From Mariprofundus sp. (lineage in GTDB: Bacteria; Pseudomonadota; Zetaproteobacteria; Mariprofundales; Mariprofundaceae), in contig JAJFLE010000036.1 in assembly GCA_021772835.1 (NCBI GenBank), forward strand, positions 1 through 64,000: DNA of 64,000 bases, read 5' to 3'. Position 1 is the first letter of the stretch; each line of letters begins with the position of its first letter. The notes under the pieces were generated by a model that made no database searches, was not told the origin of the DNA, and was given only the letters and a program-made list of their open reading frames with translations. The translations under genes and the position numbers were made by a program. Positions 18,497 to 25,663 of this stretch are shown in pieces.

Positions 18497-18637
18497 TGCT
18501 CTGAAAAAGCAGAGCATCCTCGCGACCCATGGAGGGGTCGCCAAAATCAAGTCTTCAATGGCTTGATTTTGTGAGCAAAAGAAAAACCACGCTTTTTCTT
18601 TTGCGTTCTGAATATGTGCACGGATGCACTGATTCAG
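18497..18637. repeat. Hairpin array C between cysK and the moeB-like gene
   Basis: Five consecutive hairpins: TGCTCTG-N6-CAGAGCA (18497-18516), CGACCC-ATGGAG-GGGTCG (18523-18540), AAAATCAAG-N10-CTTGATTTT (18543-18570), AAAAGAAAAA-CCACGC-TTTTTCTTTT (18577-18602), and CTGAAT enclosing GTGCA-CGGA-TGCAC and closing with ATTCAG (18608-18637). The last four match array B in order and loop type with different stems. Confidence 0.75.
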
Positions 18638-18648
18638 CTCTCCTCAAA

Positions 18649-19581
18649 TCAGACTTCGATGCCTTTGAACAGGTCCGTAGACATATAACGCTCTGCCATG
18701 GAAGGCAGAATCACTACGATACGTTTACCTTTCATATCAGGACGTGCTGCCACGCGCAGGGCAGCTGCAACTGCTGCACCGGATGAGATGCCGCCAGGAA
18801 TACCCTCTTCATCAGAAAGACGGCGCGCCATGCTAAAAGCTTCATCATTGCTTACTTTTTCAACACCATCGAGAATATCAACATTCAGGTTTTTCGGGAT
18901 AAATCCTGCACCGATGCCCTGAATTTTGTGCGGTCCGGGCGCTTCACCTGAAATGACCGGCGAATCGGCAGGCTCTACAGCAAATGCCTTAAATTCAGAG
19001 TTGCGGCTTTTCAGTACTTCGGCGATACCGGTGATGGTGCCACCGGTGCCAACACCTGCGACGATTGCATCAACCTGACCATCAGTATCTGCCCAGATCT
19101 CTTCGGCCGTGGTTCTGCGGTGCACTTCCGGGTTTGCTGGGTTTTCAAACTGCTGCGGCATAAATGCGCCTTCAGTTGAAGCCGCAATCTCTTCAGCTCT
19201 TGCAATAGCACCCTTCATACCTTTTTCGGCAGGGGTAAGCACCAGCTCCGCACCAAGCAGCTTGAGCAATTTACGACGCTCCAGACTCATCGATTCAGGC
19301 ATAGTCAGAATACAGCGATATCCCTTGGCGCGTGCAACAAATGCCAGTGCGATGCCGGTATTGCCTGAAGTCGGCTCAACAATAACGCCACCCTCTTTCA
19401 GACTTCCATCAGCTTCAGCAGCCTCAATCATGGCGCGTCCGATGCGATCCTTGACCGAATTCAGAGGATTGTAGAACTCGCATTTGACGACGATCTCGGC
19501 ATCGATATCCGCGCCTATGCGATTCAAACGAATCAGCGGTGTGTTTCCTATGGTTTCAGCTGCATTGTTGTAAATTGGCAT
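18649..19581 (-). CDS. cysK: Cysteine synthase (O-acetylserine sulfhydrylase family)
   Basis: PLP enzyme that replaces the activated hydroxyl of O-acetylserine with sulfide, or with a protein thiocarboxylate in CysM-like relatives, to give cysteine. Markers are IGNTPLIRL, the PLP lysine in [11 protein letters not shown], the substrate loop [12 protein letters not shown], the phosphate-binding [10 protein letters not shown], and GGISSGAA. The track starts at 19611, but those extra codons translate a palindromic repeat; the ATG at 19581 ([15 protein letters not shown]) has GGGAAGG upstream and gives 310 residues. It follows the NIL-domain gene in the sulfur cluster. Whether it uses free sulfide or the carrier thiocarboxylate cannot be read from motifs alone. 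Confidence 0.93.
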   Translation of the reverse strand: MPIYNNAAETIGNTPLIRLNRIGADIDAEIVVKCEFYNPLNSVKDRIGRAMIEAAEADGSLKEGGVIVEPTSGNTGIALAFVARAKGYRCILTMPESMSLERRKLLKLLGAELVLTPAEKGMKGAIARAEEIAASTEGAFMPQQFENPANPEVHRRTTAEEIWADTDGQVDAIVAGVGTGGTITGIAEVLKSRNSEFKAFAVEPADSPVISGEAPGPHKIQGIGAGFIPKNLNVDILDGVEKVSNDEAFSMARRLSDEEGIPGGISSGAAVAAALRVAARPDMKGKRIVVILPSMAERYMSTDLFKGIEV

Positions 19582-19596
19582 AATACCTTCCCTTTT

Positions 19597-19758
19597 CACC
19601 GCAGAGGACACAGAGCACGCAGAGCATTTACTATTACGCTACAATCACTGCACTCACCCGATGAATGTTTTTCTATTTCCAGTTAAAGCACACTTCCTGC
19701 CGCAAACACACGTAAAACACAGTTACTGCTGTCGTTTTCCCTCTGCGTACTCAGCGGT
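19597..19758. repeat. Imperfect palindrome of the accGCGGAG type, copy 3 with longer centre
   Basis: Left arm CACCGCAGAGGACACAGAGCACGCAGAG (from 19597) and right arm TTCCCTCTGCGTACTCAGCGGT (to 19758) are inverted repeats around about 110 bp of unique sequence. It occupies the spacer between the NIL-domain gene and cysK. Confidence 0.65.
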
Positions 19759-19768
19759 GAAGCTTGTT

Positions 19769-20008
19769 TTATCCTTCGATGATATTCTGCTCAATCGGCT
19801 CGACGTGAACACCCTGCTCACTGAGCCACTTCACAGCCGCATCAATCACTTCGCCATCGCCTTCCAGCTCAAGGCCAACAAGCCCCATGTGATCCTTCAC
19901 TTCGGCAGTACGGATATTGGTCACAAGGTCAAACTCTTTACCCAGCGTCCAGATAATCGGATCGCGAACCGTTGCCTCGTTAAAGCTCAGGTAAACACGA
20001 AACTTCAT
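19769..20008 (-). CDS. NIL-domain protein (ferredoxin-like fold)
   Basis: A 79-residue protein consisting of a lone NIL domain (RVYLSFNEATVRDPIIWTLGKEF...GLVGLELEG), the ligand-binding domain found at the C-terminus of MetN ABC subunits and fused to ferredoxins in some archaeal homocysteine-synthesis proteins. There are no cysteines, so it binds no cluster itself. The start ATG directly follows the stop of the sulfur-carrier gene (TAAATG), implying coupled expression. A role as a sensor or scaffold for methionine-related ligands in this cluster is inference. Confidence 0.75.
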   Translation of the reverse strand: MKFRVYLSFNEATVRDPIIWTLGKEFDLVTNIRTAEVKDHMGLVGLELEGDGEVIDAAVKWLSEQGVHVEPIEQNIIEG

Positions 20009-20287
20009 TTAGCAGCCGCCTGCAATCGCCGGAACGATGGAAAGCTCATCACCATCTTTCAGTGCAGTTGCACGACCTTCAAGAAAGCGAACATCCTCGT
20101 CGTTCACATACACGTTCACAAAACGGCGGATTTCACCAGCATCGTCACAGATACGTTCTTTCAGACCCGGATGTGCAGATTCAAGGCTTTCAATCACGTC
20201 ACCAACGGTTGTGCCGTCTACGGTTATTTCATCAGATCCGCCAGTCAGCTTACGCAGCGGGGTAGGAATACGTACAGTTACACTCAT
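20009..20287 (-). CDS. MoaD/ThiS-like ubiquitin-fold sulfur carrier ending in GGC
   Basis: Ubiquitin-fold protein of 92 residues (VTVRIPTPLRKLTGG...VNVYVNDEDVRFL...LKDGDELSIVPAIAGGC). Carriers of this family are activated at a C-terminal Gly-Gly and converted to a thiocarboxylate. Here one extra cysteine follows the GG, so a protease would have to remove it first, or the end reacts differently. The codons GGC GGC TGC TAA are clear in the sequence. The gene lies between the threonine-synthase-like gene and the NIL gene, with the MoeB-like activator, Sir-TusA and cysteine synthase downstream, so it probably serves cysteine or homocysteine synthesis like CysO or HcyS rather than molybdopterin. 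Confidence 0.85.
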   Translation of the reverse strand: MSVTVRIPTPLRKLTGGSDEITVDGTTVGDVIESLESAHPGLKERICDDAGEIRRFVNVYVNDEDVRFLEGRATALKDGDELSIVPAIAGGC

Positions 20288-20317
20288 TTCTCTCTCCTGT
20301 TACTCATTTAATCTAAT

Positions 20318-21568
20318 TTATGCGTCGGCAACGCCGTCGGCTTCAGCCAATACATCAAACTCTTTCAGGCTGGCGTTGATAATACGCGGTTTGCTTATCG
20401 CATCCACTATCGCTTCCTGCGTCTTCAGACCGTTACCGGTGATGCAAAGCACGATCGACTCATCGCGAGGCAGCTTACCCGATTCGATCATCTTCATAGC
20501 ACAGCCCAGCGTTACACCACCAGCGGTCTCAGCAAAGATACCTTCAGTTTCAGCCAGTAACTTCATGGCAGCTACCACTTCCTCATCGGAAATATCCTCA
20601 GCCCAGCCGCCGGACTCCTTGATCACACGATTAGCATAATAGCCATCAGCCGGGTTACCAATAGCAAGCGACTTGGCGATGGTGTCGGCACGTACCGGGT
20701 GAATCATGTCAGTGCCGTCTTTCACAGACTTGGCAATTGGCGAGCAACCGGTCGCCTGTGCGCCATAAACAGCAGTGCTATTATCTTCGATCAGGCCAAG
20801 CTTGATGAATTCCTTGATCGCTTTGTCCACCTTGGTGCACAGCGACCCTGAAGCCATCGGCACAACCACATGCTTCGGCGCTTTCCAGCCCAGCTGTTCC
20901 ATCACTTCATATGCCAGTGACTTGGAACCTTCGGCATAAAACGGACGCACATTCACGTTCACAAATGCCCAGCCGTATTTGCCTGCCACTTCTGAACAAA
21001 GACGGTTCACATCGTCATATGCGCCTTTAATGCCAATGATATTGGTGCCGAATATGCCGGCGCCGAGCACTTTACCCTGCTCAAGATCGTGCGGAATAAA
21101 CACATAGGATTCCAGACCTGCAGCTGCCGCATTGGCCGCCACGGAACCGGCCAGATTGCCAGTTGAGGCACATGCCACAGTAGTAAATCCGAACTCAACA
21201 GCCTTGGACAAAGCGACGGAAACCACACGATCCTTGAATGACAGGGTAGGATAACAAACTGAATCGTTCTTGATGTAGAGCTCTTTAACACCGAGAACTT
21301 TTTCCAGCCGCTTTGCGCGCACCAAGGGCGTGTAGCCGTTCTGGGCACCAACAGTCGGTTCACCGTCAATTGGCAACAACTCTTTGTAACGCCACATCGT
21401 CTGTGGACGCGATTCAATCAACTCACGGGTAAACACCCCTTCCAGCTTTTCATAGTCATAAACCACTTCCAGCGGGCCAAAGCAAAACTCACACACATGC
21501 GTTGGCTCGATAGGATATTCCTGACCACATTCACGACATTTCAATGCACGGACGATACTTTCAGTCAT
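20318..21568 (-). CDS. thrC: Threonine-synthase-like PLP enzyme under SAM riboswitch control
   Basis: PLP fold-II enzyme of 416 residues closest in layout to threonine synthase, which turns O-phosphohomoserine into threonine. It begins with a zinc-ribbon-like CRECGQEYPIEPTHVCEFC, then the PLP lysine in TLSFKDRVVSV, CASTGNLAGSVAANAAAAGL, GAYDDVNRLC, and SESG-like ETAGGVTLG. ATG at 21568 has GGAG upstream. A SAM-I riboswitch directly precedes it, which is unexpected for threonine synthesis and fits methionine metabolism; it heads a run of sulfur-transfer genes. A related possibility is a homocysteine-forming enzyme using phosphohomoserine and carrier-bound sulfur. A homoserine kinase gene lies at 61121. 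Confidence 0.82.
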   Translation of the reverse strand: MTESIVRALKCRECGQEYPIEPTHVCEFCFGPLEVVYDYEKLEGVFTRELIESRPQTMWRYKELLPIDGEPTVGAQNGYTPLVRAKRLEKVLGVKELYIKNDSVCYPTLSFKDRVVSVALSKAVEFGFTTVACASTGNLAGSVAANAAAAGLESYVFIPHDLEQGKVLGAGIFGTNIIGIKGAYDDVNRLCSEVAGKYGWAFVNVNVRPFYAEGSKSLAYEVMEQLGWKAPKHVVVPMASGSLCTKVDKAIKEFIKLGLIEDNSTAVYGAQATGCSPIAKSVKDGTDMIHPVRADTIAKSLAIGNPADGYYANRVIKESGGWAEDISDEEVVAAMKLLAETEGIFAETAGGVTLGCAMKMIESGKLPRDESIVLCITGNGLKTQEAIVDAISKPRIINASLKEFDVLAEADGVADA

Positions 21569-21604
21569 TTTCTAAACTCCAGTTTGTTTGGCCAGACCCA
21601 GAAA

Positions 21605-21634
21605 TAAAAAAACCTCCGCAATGATTGCGAAGGT
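21605..21634 (-). terminator. Riboswitch expression-platform terminator
   Basis: On the minus strand AACCTTCGCAAT-CATTGCGGAGGTT is followed by seven T, between the SAM aptamer and the thrC-like start. This indicates control by transcription termination: SAM bound, terminator formed, operon off. Confidence 0.85.
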
Positions 21635-21693
21635 TGTCGGAATGAAAAAAGCACCTATATAGTGATCCATACGAACAACCCGAACATCATTGC

Positions 21694-21811
21694 TCCCTCA
21701 AGGTAAACCTCTCGGGCAGGCATTGGCACCATTCTCCGCAGATGAATCATCATCGTTGGCCGGTTGCCGCAGTATCAAAGGGCCTGTAACCCTCCACTGC
21801 TCTGAATAAAG
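21694..21811 (-). promoter_or_regulatory. SAM-I (S-box) riboswitch aptamer
   Basis: The minus-strand sequence carries the S-box core in order: CTTTATTCAGAG...GTGGAGGG, CAGGCCCTTTGATACTGCGGCAACC, GGTGCCAATGCC, and a closing TTGAGGG that can pair with CTTTA to form P1. S-box aptamers bind S-adenosylmethionine. A terminator follows at 21605-21634, and the first gene controlled is the threonine-synthase-like one; the whole cys cluster to 9306 could be read from here. Confidence 0.92.
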
Positions 21812-21820
21812 CCGGATTAA

Positions 21821-21850
21821 AATTTATGTGTGGCGAAGTATCGTGTGCAA
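21821..21850 (-). promoter_or_regulatory. Candidate promoter of the riboswitch operon
   Basis: Minus-strand TTGCAC (21850-21845), 18-bp spacer, TAAATT (21826-21821). A start about 7 nt further would fall at the 5' edge of the riboswitch P1 stem. Both boxes are weak matches to the sigma-70 consensus, so this rests mainly on position. Confidence 0.35.
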
Positions 21851-21926
21851 TTTCAAAAACGCAAGACCCTTTATGCGAACATCAAACTATTCGACCACTT
21901 TCTCATTATCCCCTCCGGTGCAGCTG

Positions 21927-21954
21927 CGCCCCGACCAGCTTGCTGGCCGGGGCG
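21927..21954 (+). terminator. Strong GC hairpin in the thrC-mrp intergenic region
   Basis: CGCCCCGaCCAGC-tt-GCTGGcCGGGGCG is followed by TTTC on the plus strand. The stem is long with one mismatch, but the T-tract is short. The 21850-22308 stretch around it holds no credible gene; the hairpin may insulate the two divergent transcription units. Confidence 0.4.
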
Positions 21955-22308
21955 TTTCATGTCACCTCGTGCACATGAGTGGGGATGCCGATTGATCGAC
22001 TCTCTGTCGAAACACTCACCAAATTCCTTCGGCTGCTGCCAGCCATGCCATTTCGCTTCTTGCAAAATGGTAAGCCAGCCAATGTATAGTGGTGCGAAGC
22101 TTGATGCTGAGAACCAAAAGCGATGCATCGATCTTTTCTTATAAAATCAACAGCTTACACCGTCATAGTGGCAGCGATCCCGTGCTCTGCACGGAATCAC
22201 TGAAGCACTCATCGATCCTTCAGACATTAGCCCCACAACAGCTAGCGTTGACAGCTCTACTGAGATTAAGACGATACCGCGACATTATTAAGTACAAACG
22301 AGGCACAC

Positions 22309-23382
22309 ATGGTAGCTGAATCCGATATTCTTAAAGCACTCTCCATCATTATCGATCCTGATTTCAATAAGGACATCGTGTCATTGGGTTTTGTGAAAAA
22401 CATCCTTATTGATGGTGGTAAAGTCGCTTTCACCATCGAATTGACCACACCGGCCTGCCCGGTCAAAGAGGAGTTTCGCAGACAGGCCGATGAGGCTGTT
22501 TCCGCTCTCTCCGGCGTTGAAGCCGTTGATATCACCATGAGTTCGAAAGTCACTGCCTCTCAGGGCAAGCAAGGTATTCCGGGTGTAGCCAATATTATTG
22601 CCGTGGCATCAGGCAAAGGCGGCGTCGGAAAATCGACCACTGCTGTCAATCTGGCCGTCGCCATGGCCCAGACCGGCGCACGAGTCGGACTGCTTGATGC
22701 CGACATCTACGGACCATCTGTTCCGCGCATGATGGGTCTTGCCGGTTATAAACCCGAGATCGACCATGAAAATAAAAGTATTTTTCCACTGGAAAACTAT
22801 GGTGTGAAAACCATATCCATCGGTTATCTGGTCGAGGACGATCAGGCCATGATCTGGCGAGGCCCGATGGTGGCCAGTGCACTTGGCCAGCTGCTTACCG
22901 ATGTCGTGTGGGGAGAACTTGATTACCTGTTTATCGATATGCCACCGGGCACTGGCGATGCACAACTGACGCTGACGCAAAAGGTGCCGGTCACCGGCAC
23001 TGTCATGGTTACCACGCCGCAGGATATTGCCCTTCTCGATTGCCGCAAGGGCATTGAGATGTTCAAAAAAGCGCGTGTTGCCACGCTTGGCATCGTTGAA
23101 AACATGAGCCAGTTCATCTGCCCGCATTGCGGTGAATCCAGTCCGATTTTCGCTGAAGGTGGTGCTGAACGTCTAAGCCTGGAATACAAGACCGAAGTAT
23201 TGGCCCATATTCCACTGGATATGTCTATTCGAATAAAAGCTGATGAAGGGACACCGATTGTAGCGGCCGTGCCGGATTCTGAGCAAGCCAAAATCTATCA
23301 AGCGCTTGCTGGAGAAGTCGCTCGCAAAATCAGCATATTAAACAACCGAAAAATTGATATCCCGGTGATCATGCAGGGTTAA
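22309..23382 (+). CDS. mrp: Mrp/ApbC-type P-loop ATPase, iron-sulfur cluster carrier
   Basis: Cytosolic scaffold that binds and transfers [4Fe-4S] clusters. The N-terminal ~95 residues form a MIP18/DUF59 domain (ESDILKALSIIIDPDFNKDIVSLGFV, TTPACPVK), followed by the MinD-like ATPase domain with the deviant Walker A SGKGGVGKSTTAVNLA, DADIYGPS, and the cluster-binding pair CPHC near residue 270. The length of 357 is normal. It is divergent from the sulfur cluster, consistent with a general need for Fe-S assembly, and convergent with the YqhA-like gene. Confidence 0.93.
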   Translation: MVAESDILKALSIIIDPDFNKDIVSLGFVKNILIDGGKVAFTIELTTPACPVKEEFRRQADEAVSALSGVEAVDITMSSKVTASQGKQGIPGVANIIAVASGKGGVGKSTTAVNLAVAMAQTGARVGLLDADIYGPSVPRMMGLAGYKPEIDHENKSIFPLENYGVKTISIGYLVEDDQAMIWRGPMVASALGQLLTDVVWGELDYLFIDMPPGTGDAQLTLTQKVPVTGTVMVTTPQDIALLDCRKGIEMFKKARVATLGIVENMSQFICPHCGESSPIFAEGGAERLSLEYKTEVLAHIPLDMSIRIKADEGTPIVAAVPDSEQAKIYQALAGEVARKISILNNRKIDIPVIMQG

Positions 23383-23394
23383 AGCTTAACGAAA

Positions 23395-23421
23395 GCGAGC
23401 TGCAGTCTAACTGCAGCTCGC
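23395..23421. terminator. Convergent terminator-like hairpin
   Basis: Perfect 11-bp stem GCGAGCTGCAG-TCTAA-CTGCAGCTCGC between the convergent ends of mrp and the first YqhA-like gene. No strong T-tract on either side, so efficiency is uncertain. Confidence 0.5.
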
Positions 23422-23434
23422 GCTGTCTTACGAA

Positions 23435-24040
23435 CTAGGAACTACGATCCTCAGGCCCGCCTGAGCGATCGGATTTACGGGTTTTCCAATCACCCTTTTT
23501 GCGCGCAGCCTGCTCTGTAATAAAGAGCGTGCCGCCAATCAACAGAATGCCGCCTGAGAACGTCAACAAGTCCTTGATGCCATCAATTTCCATACCGATC
23601 GCCATCTCAAAAAACTTCACAATCAGAACCATCATAATCACTTTGCCAAGGCGCGATTTCAGATCATCCAGGCTGTTGACCGACAGCATATGCAAAGCCG
23701 ATGTATCATGGTCCTCATAGGCGTGATCAATTTTACTGATGTAGAGCTCATACATGCCAAGTCCAAAAATCATCAACACGATTGCCAACAGGAAGATATC
23801 GATCACCTTGACCACCATGCCAACCGCCTCTGCCCGCATGACACCCCTGGCTTCGTGACTGTCCAGTGCATAATAATCTTTCAACAGATCAATCGCATAA
23901 AAGGTGTCTACTGCTGAGATGTAAAACATCACCAGCGCGGCCATAATACTGCAAACTACGGCAAAAATAACAGCCCAGCGGGTTTTCCACAAAGCATTCT
24001 CAAAGCCCTTTGAAAAAATTGTTTTTTTAGTTGTTTCCAT
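23435..24040 (-). CDS. YqhA/UPF0114 family membrane protein, copy 1
   Basis: A 201-residue inner-membrane protein of the UPF0114 (YqhA) family; function unknown. Hydrophobic segments lie at ~19-42 (WAVIFAVVCSIMAALVMFYI), ~74-97 (IDIFLLAIVLMIFGLGMYEL), ~130-150 and ~160-178. The family signature FGLGMYELYISKID and LDDLKSRLGKVIMMVLIVKFFE is present. Start ATG at 24040 has GAGGAAT upstream. The next gene upstream (24133) is a clear paralogue, so this is a tandem duplication. Confidence 0.82.
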   Translation of the reverse strand: METTKKTIFSKGFENALWKTRWAVIFAVVCSIMAALVMFYISAVDTFYAIDLLKDYYALDSHEARGVMRAEAVGMVVKVIDIFLLAIVLMIFGLGMYELYISKIDHAYEDHDTSALHMLSVNSLDDLKSRLGKVIMMVLIVKFFEMAIGMEIDGIKDLLTFSGGILLIGGTLFITEQAARKKGDWKTRKSDRSGGPEDRSS

Positions 24041-24132
24041 GATTCCTCACAATAATTACCTGGCTGCCCTATAAAGCAGAGCGCTGTTTTTTTTATTTCC
24101 AATAAAGCATTTCACAACAAGCATTGCAGGAT

Positions 24133-24690
24133 CTAACCCTTACTGCCTCGGCTCGCCATCTCCGTCAACACCAGCGCCACAGCACTCATCAACACACCAG
24201 CGCCGAACATAAGCAGAGCCATCGTGTCATCAACCTCCATGCCTATCGCCAGTTCGAAGAACTTCACGATCAGGATCATCATGATCACTTTGCCCAGGCG
24301 CGACTTCAGATCATCGAGACTGTTAATGGAAAGCAGATGGCCTGAAGCCTCGTCATCAGCCTCATAGGCGTGGTCAATTTTACTAATATAGAGCTCGTAC
24401 AGACCTAGACCAAAAATCAGCAATACGATCGCCAACAGGAAGATATCAATGATCTCTACCACCTGGGCAACAGCTTCAGCTCTAATTTCACCACGGTCAG
24501 CATAGTCTTCAATACCACTATAGGAGAGTAAGTGCTGAACAGTATAAACCGTATCGACTGTCGCGATGTAGAACATCAACAACGCCGCAGCAACGCTGCT
24601 AACCACGGCAACAAGAACCGCCCAGCGGGAATTCCACAGGCCGATTTCAAATCCAGCTTCCAGAGCTGAACGGTCTTCTGATTTTTTCAT
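24133..24690 (-). CDS. YqhA/UPF0114 family membrane protein, copy 2
   Basis: Paralogue of the neighbouring gene with the same order of segments (FGLGLYELYISKIDHAYE, LDDLKSRLGKVIMMILIVKFFELAIG). The track start at 24777 adds 29 residues; I chose the ATG at 24690 (MKKSEDRSALEAGFEIGLWNSRWA) because GGGGGG lies 4 bases upstream and the N-terminus then matches copy 1. That gives 185 residues. Function is unknown; the two could form a hetero-oligomer. Confidence 0.8.
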   Translation of the reverse strand: MKKSEDRSALEAGFEIGLWNSRWAVLVAVVSSVAAALLMFYIATVDTVYTVQHLLSYSGIEDYADRGEIRAEAVAQVVEIIDIFLLAIVLLIFGLGLYELYISKIDHAYEADDEASGHLLSINSLDDLKSRLGKVIMMILIVKFFELAIGMEVDDTMALLMFGAGVLMSAVALVLTEMASRGSKG

Positions 24691-24889
24691 ATTCCCCCCA
24701 ATAACAACAGGAAAAGCAGACATGCTCTGATTAACAAGTTTCATGCAAATGCAAAGCAGAAAAACTGCAATGAGCAATCATGAATTATTAACAGGCTTTC
24801 TACCTAACCAAGAACAAACATCTATCGGCAAAAGACAGAGCAACTTGAATGCCATTTAATGCTGACCACCCATAAAACCACCCTTTTAA

Positions 24890-24907
24890 AAAGTAAAGTT
24901 TTACTTT
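24890..24907. promoter_or_regulatory. AT-rich palindrome, possible operator
   Basis: AAAGTAAA-gt-TTTACTTT is a perfect 8-bp inverted repeat between the divergent YqhA-like and DsrE2-like genes. It is not followed by a gene start and might be a protein-binding site; no known factor is recognised. Confidence 0.3.
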
Positions 24908-24951
24908 AACAGAGACTTGTCCTCGGCCATTTGCCCTTTTATTCACATGCT

Positions 24952-25119
24952 CTAACCCGGACTATTCATGAATCGTTGTGATGATTGCGCCGGACGTTTG
25001 TTTGCAACGGATTCTGAAGCAGGCGTGCGTATCAGTGCATACGGACAACTGATGAAGGATTTGTTGCAGGCAAAGGGACAAGTAAGAGCGCAATAGAATT
25101 TATGCATAGTCCGGGCTAG
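24952..25119. mobile_element. Small inverted-repeat element (MITE-like or IS remnant)
   Basis: The ends are imperfect inverted repeats of about 22 bp: CTAACCCGGACTATTCATGAAT at the left and the complement of ATTTATGCATAGTCCGGGCTAG at the right. The element is about 168 bp. It contains a 42-codon frame from ATG 24969 (MNRCDDCAGRLF...) with no ribosome site. The left end is shared with the sequence at 35435 (AACCCGGACAATTCATGAATCGTTGTGATGA). The end sequence reminds me of IS1380-type termini, but this was not verified. The rest of the 24691-25150 spacer holds the palindrome above and no gene. Confidence 0.65.
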
Positions 25120-25150
25120 GTTTCCGTCCCCAATCAATGGAGGTGTAGGC

Positions 25151-25639
25151 ATGGATCTGCCCGCTGACAAAAAGAAAATTTCAATCGTTTGCTTCTCTGG
25201 TGACTTCGACAAAATCGTTGCTGCTTTCACCATCGCAACAGGTGCGGCTGCCACCAACCGTGAAGTCACCATGTTCTTCACCTTCTGGGGACTGAATGCC
25301 CTGAAGAAGAATAAAGGGCGTGCAGCCACCGGTAACAGCATCATGGCCAAAGCCTTTAACTTCCTCATGGGTGGACTGGACAACCTGCCACTTTCGCGAC
25401 TGAACTTTTTTGGCATCAGCCCCAAACTGATGGGTGGAATGATGAAAAAGCACAATGTCGCGTCACTTCCCGAACTGGTTGAAGCAGCACACGCGCTAGG
25501 CATTCGTATCGTCGCCTGCGAAATGGCGATGCATATTCTCGAGGTGGGTAAAAGCGACATGATCGAAGAGGTACAGGATGTTGCCGGCGTAGCCACCTTC
25601 CTCAACGAATCAGAAAACGCACACATCATCTTCATTTAA
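25151..25639 (+). CDS. DsrE/DsrF-like protein of the DsrE2 type
   Basis: A 162-residue protein with the DsrE-like alpha/beta fold: ISIVCFSGDFDKIVAAFTIATGAAATNREVTMFFTFWGLNALK, then a hydrophobic middle (LSRLNFFGISPKLMGGMM) and GIRIVACEMAMHIL, whose cysteine is the likely sulfur-accepting residue. DsrE2 proteins are thought to work with TusA and rhodaneses in cytoplasmic sulfur transfer, sometimes at the membrane. A good ribosome site (GGAGGTGTAGGC) precedes the ATG. A TusA gene follows 24 bp downstream, which supports the role. Confidence 0.85.
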   Translation: MDLPADKKKISIVCFSGDFDKIVAAFTIATGAAATNREVTMFFTFWGLNALKKNKGRAATGNSIMAKAFNFLMGGLDNLPLSRLNFFGISPKLMGGMMKKHNVASLPELVEAAHALGIRIVACEMAMHILEVGKSDMIEEVQDVAGVATFLNESENAHIIFI

Positions 25640-25663
25640 GATATTGGCTAAGGAATCATAACC

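Noticed and set aside
21830-22144. 104-aa plus-strand ORF between the riboswitch and mrp
   Set aside because: Its start overlaps the region just upstream of the riboswitch, and it runs through a strong GC hairpin; no coding features.
24969-25097. 42-codon ORF (MNRCDDCAG...) within the inverted-repeat element
   Set aside because: No ribosome site, start codon lies in the terminal repeat, and the related copy at 35450 stops after 10 codons; not annotated as a gene.
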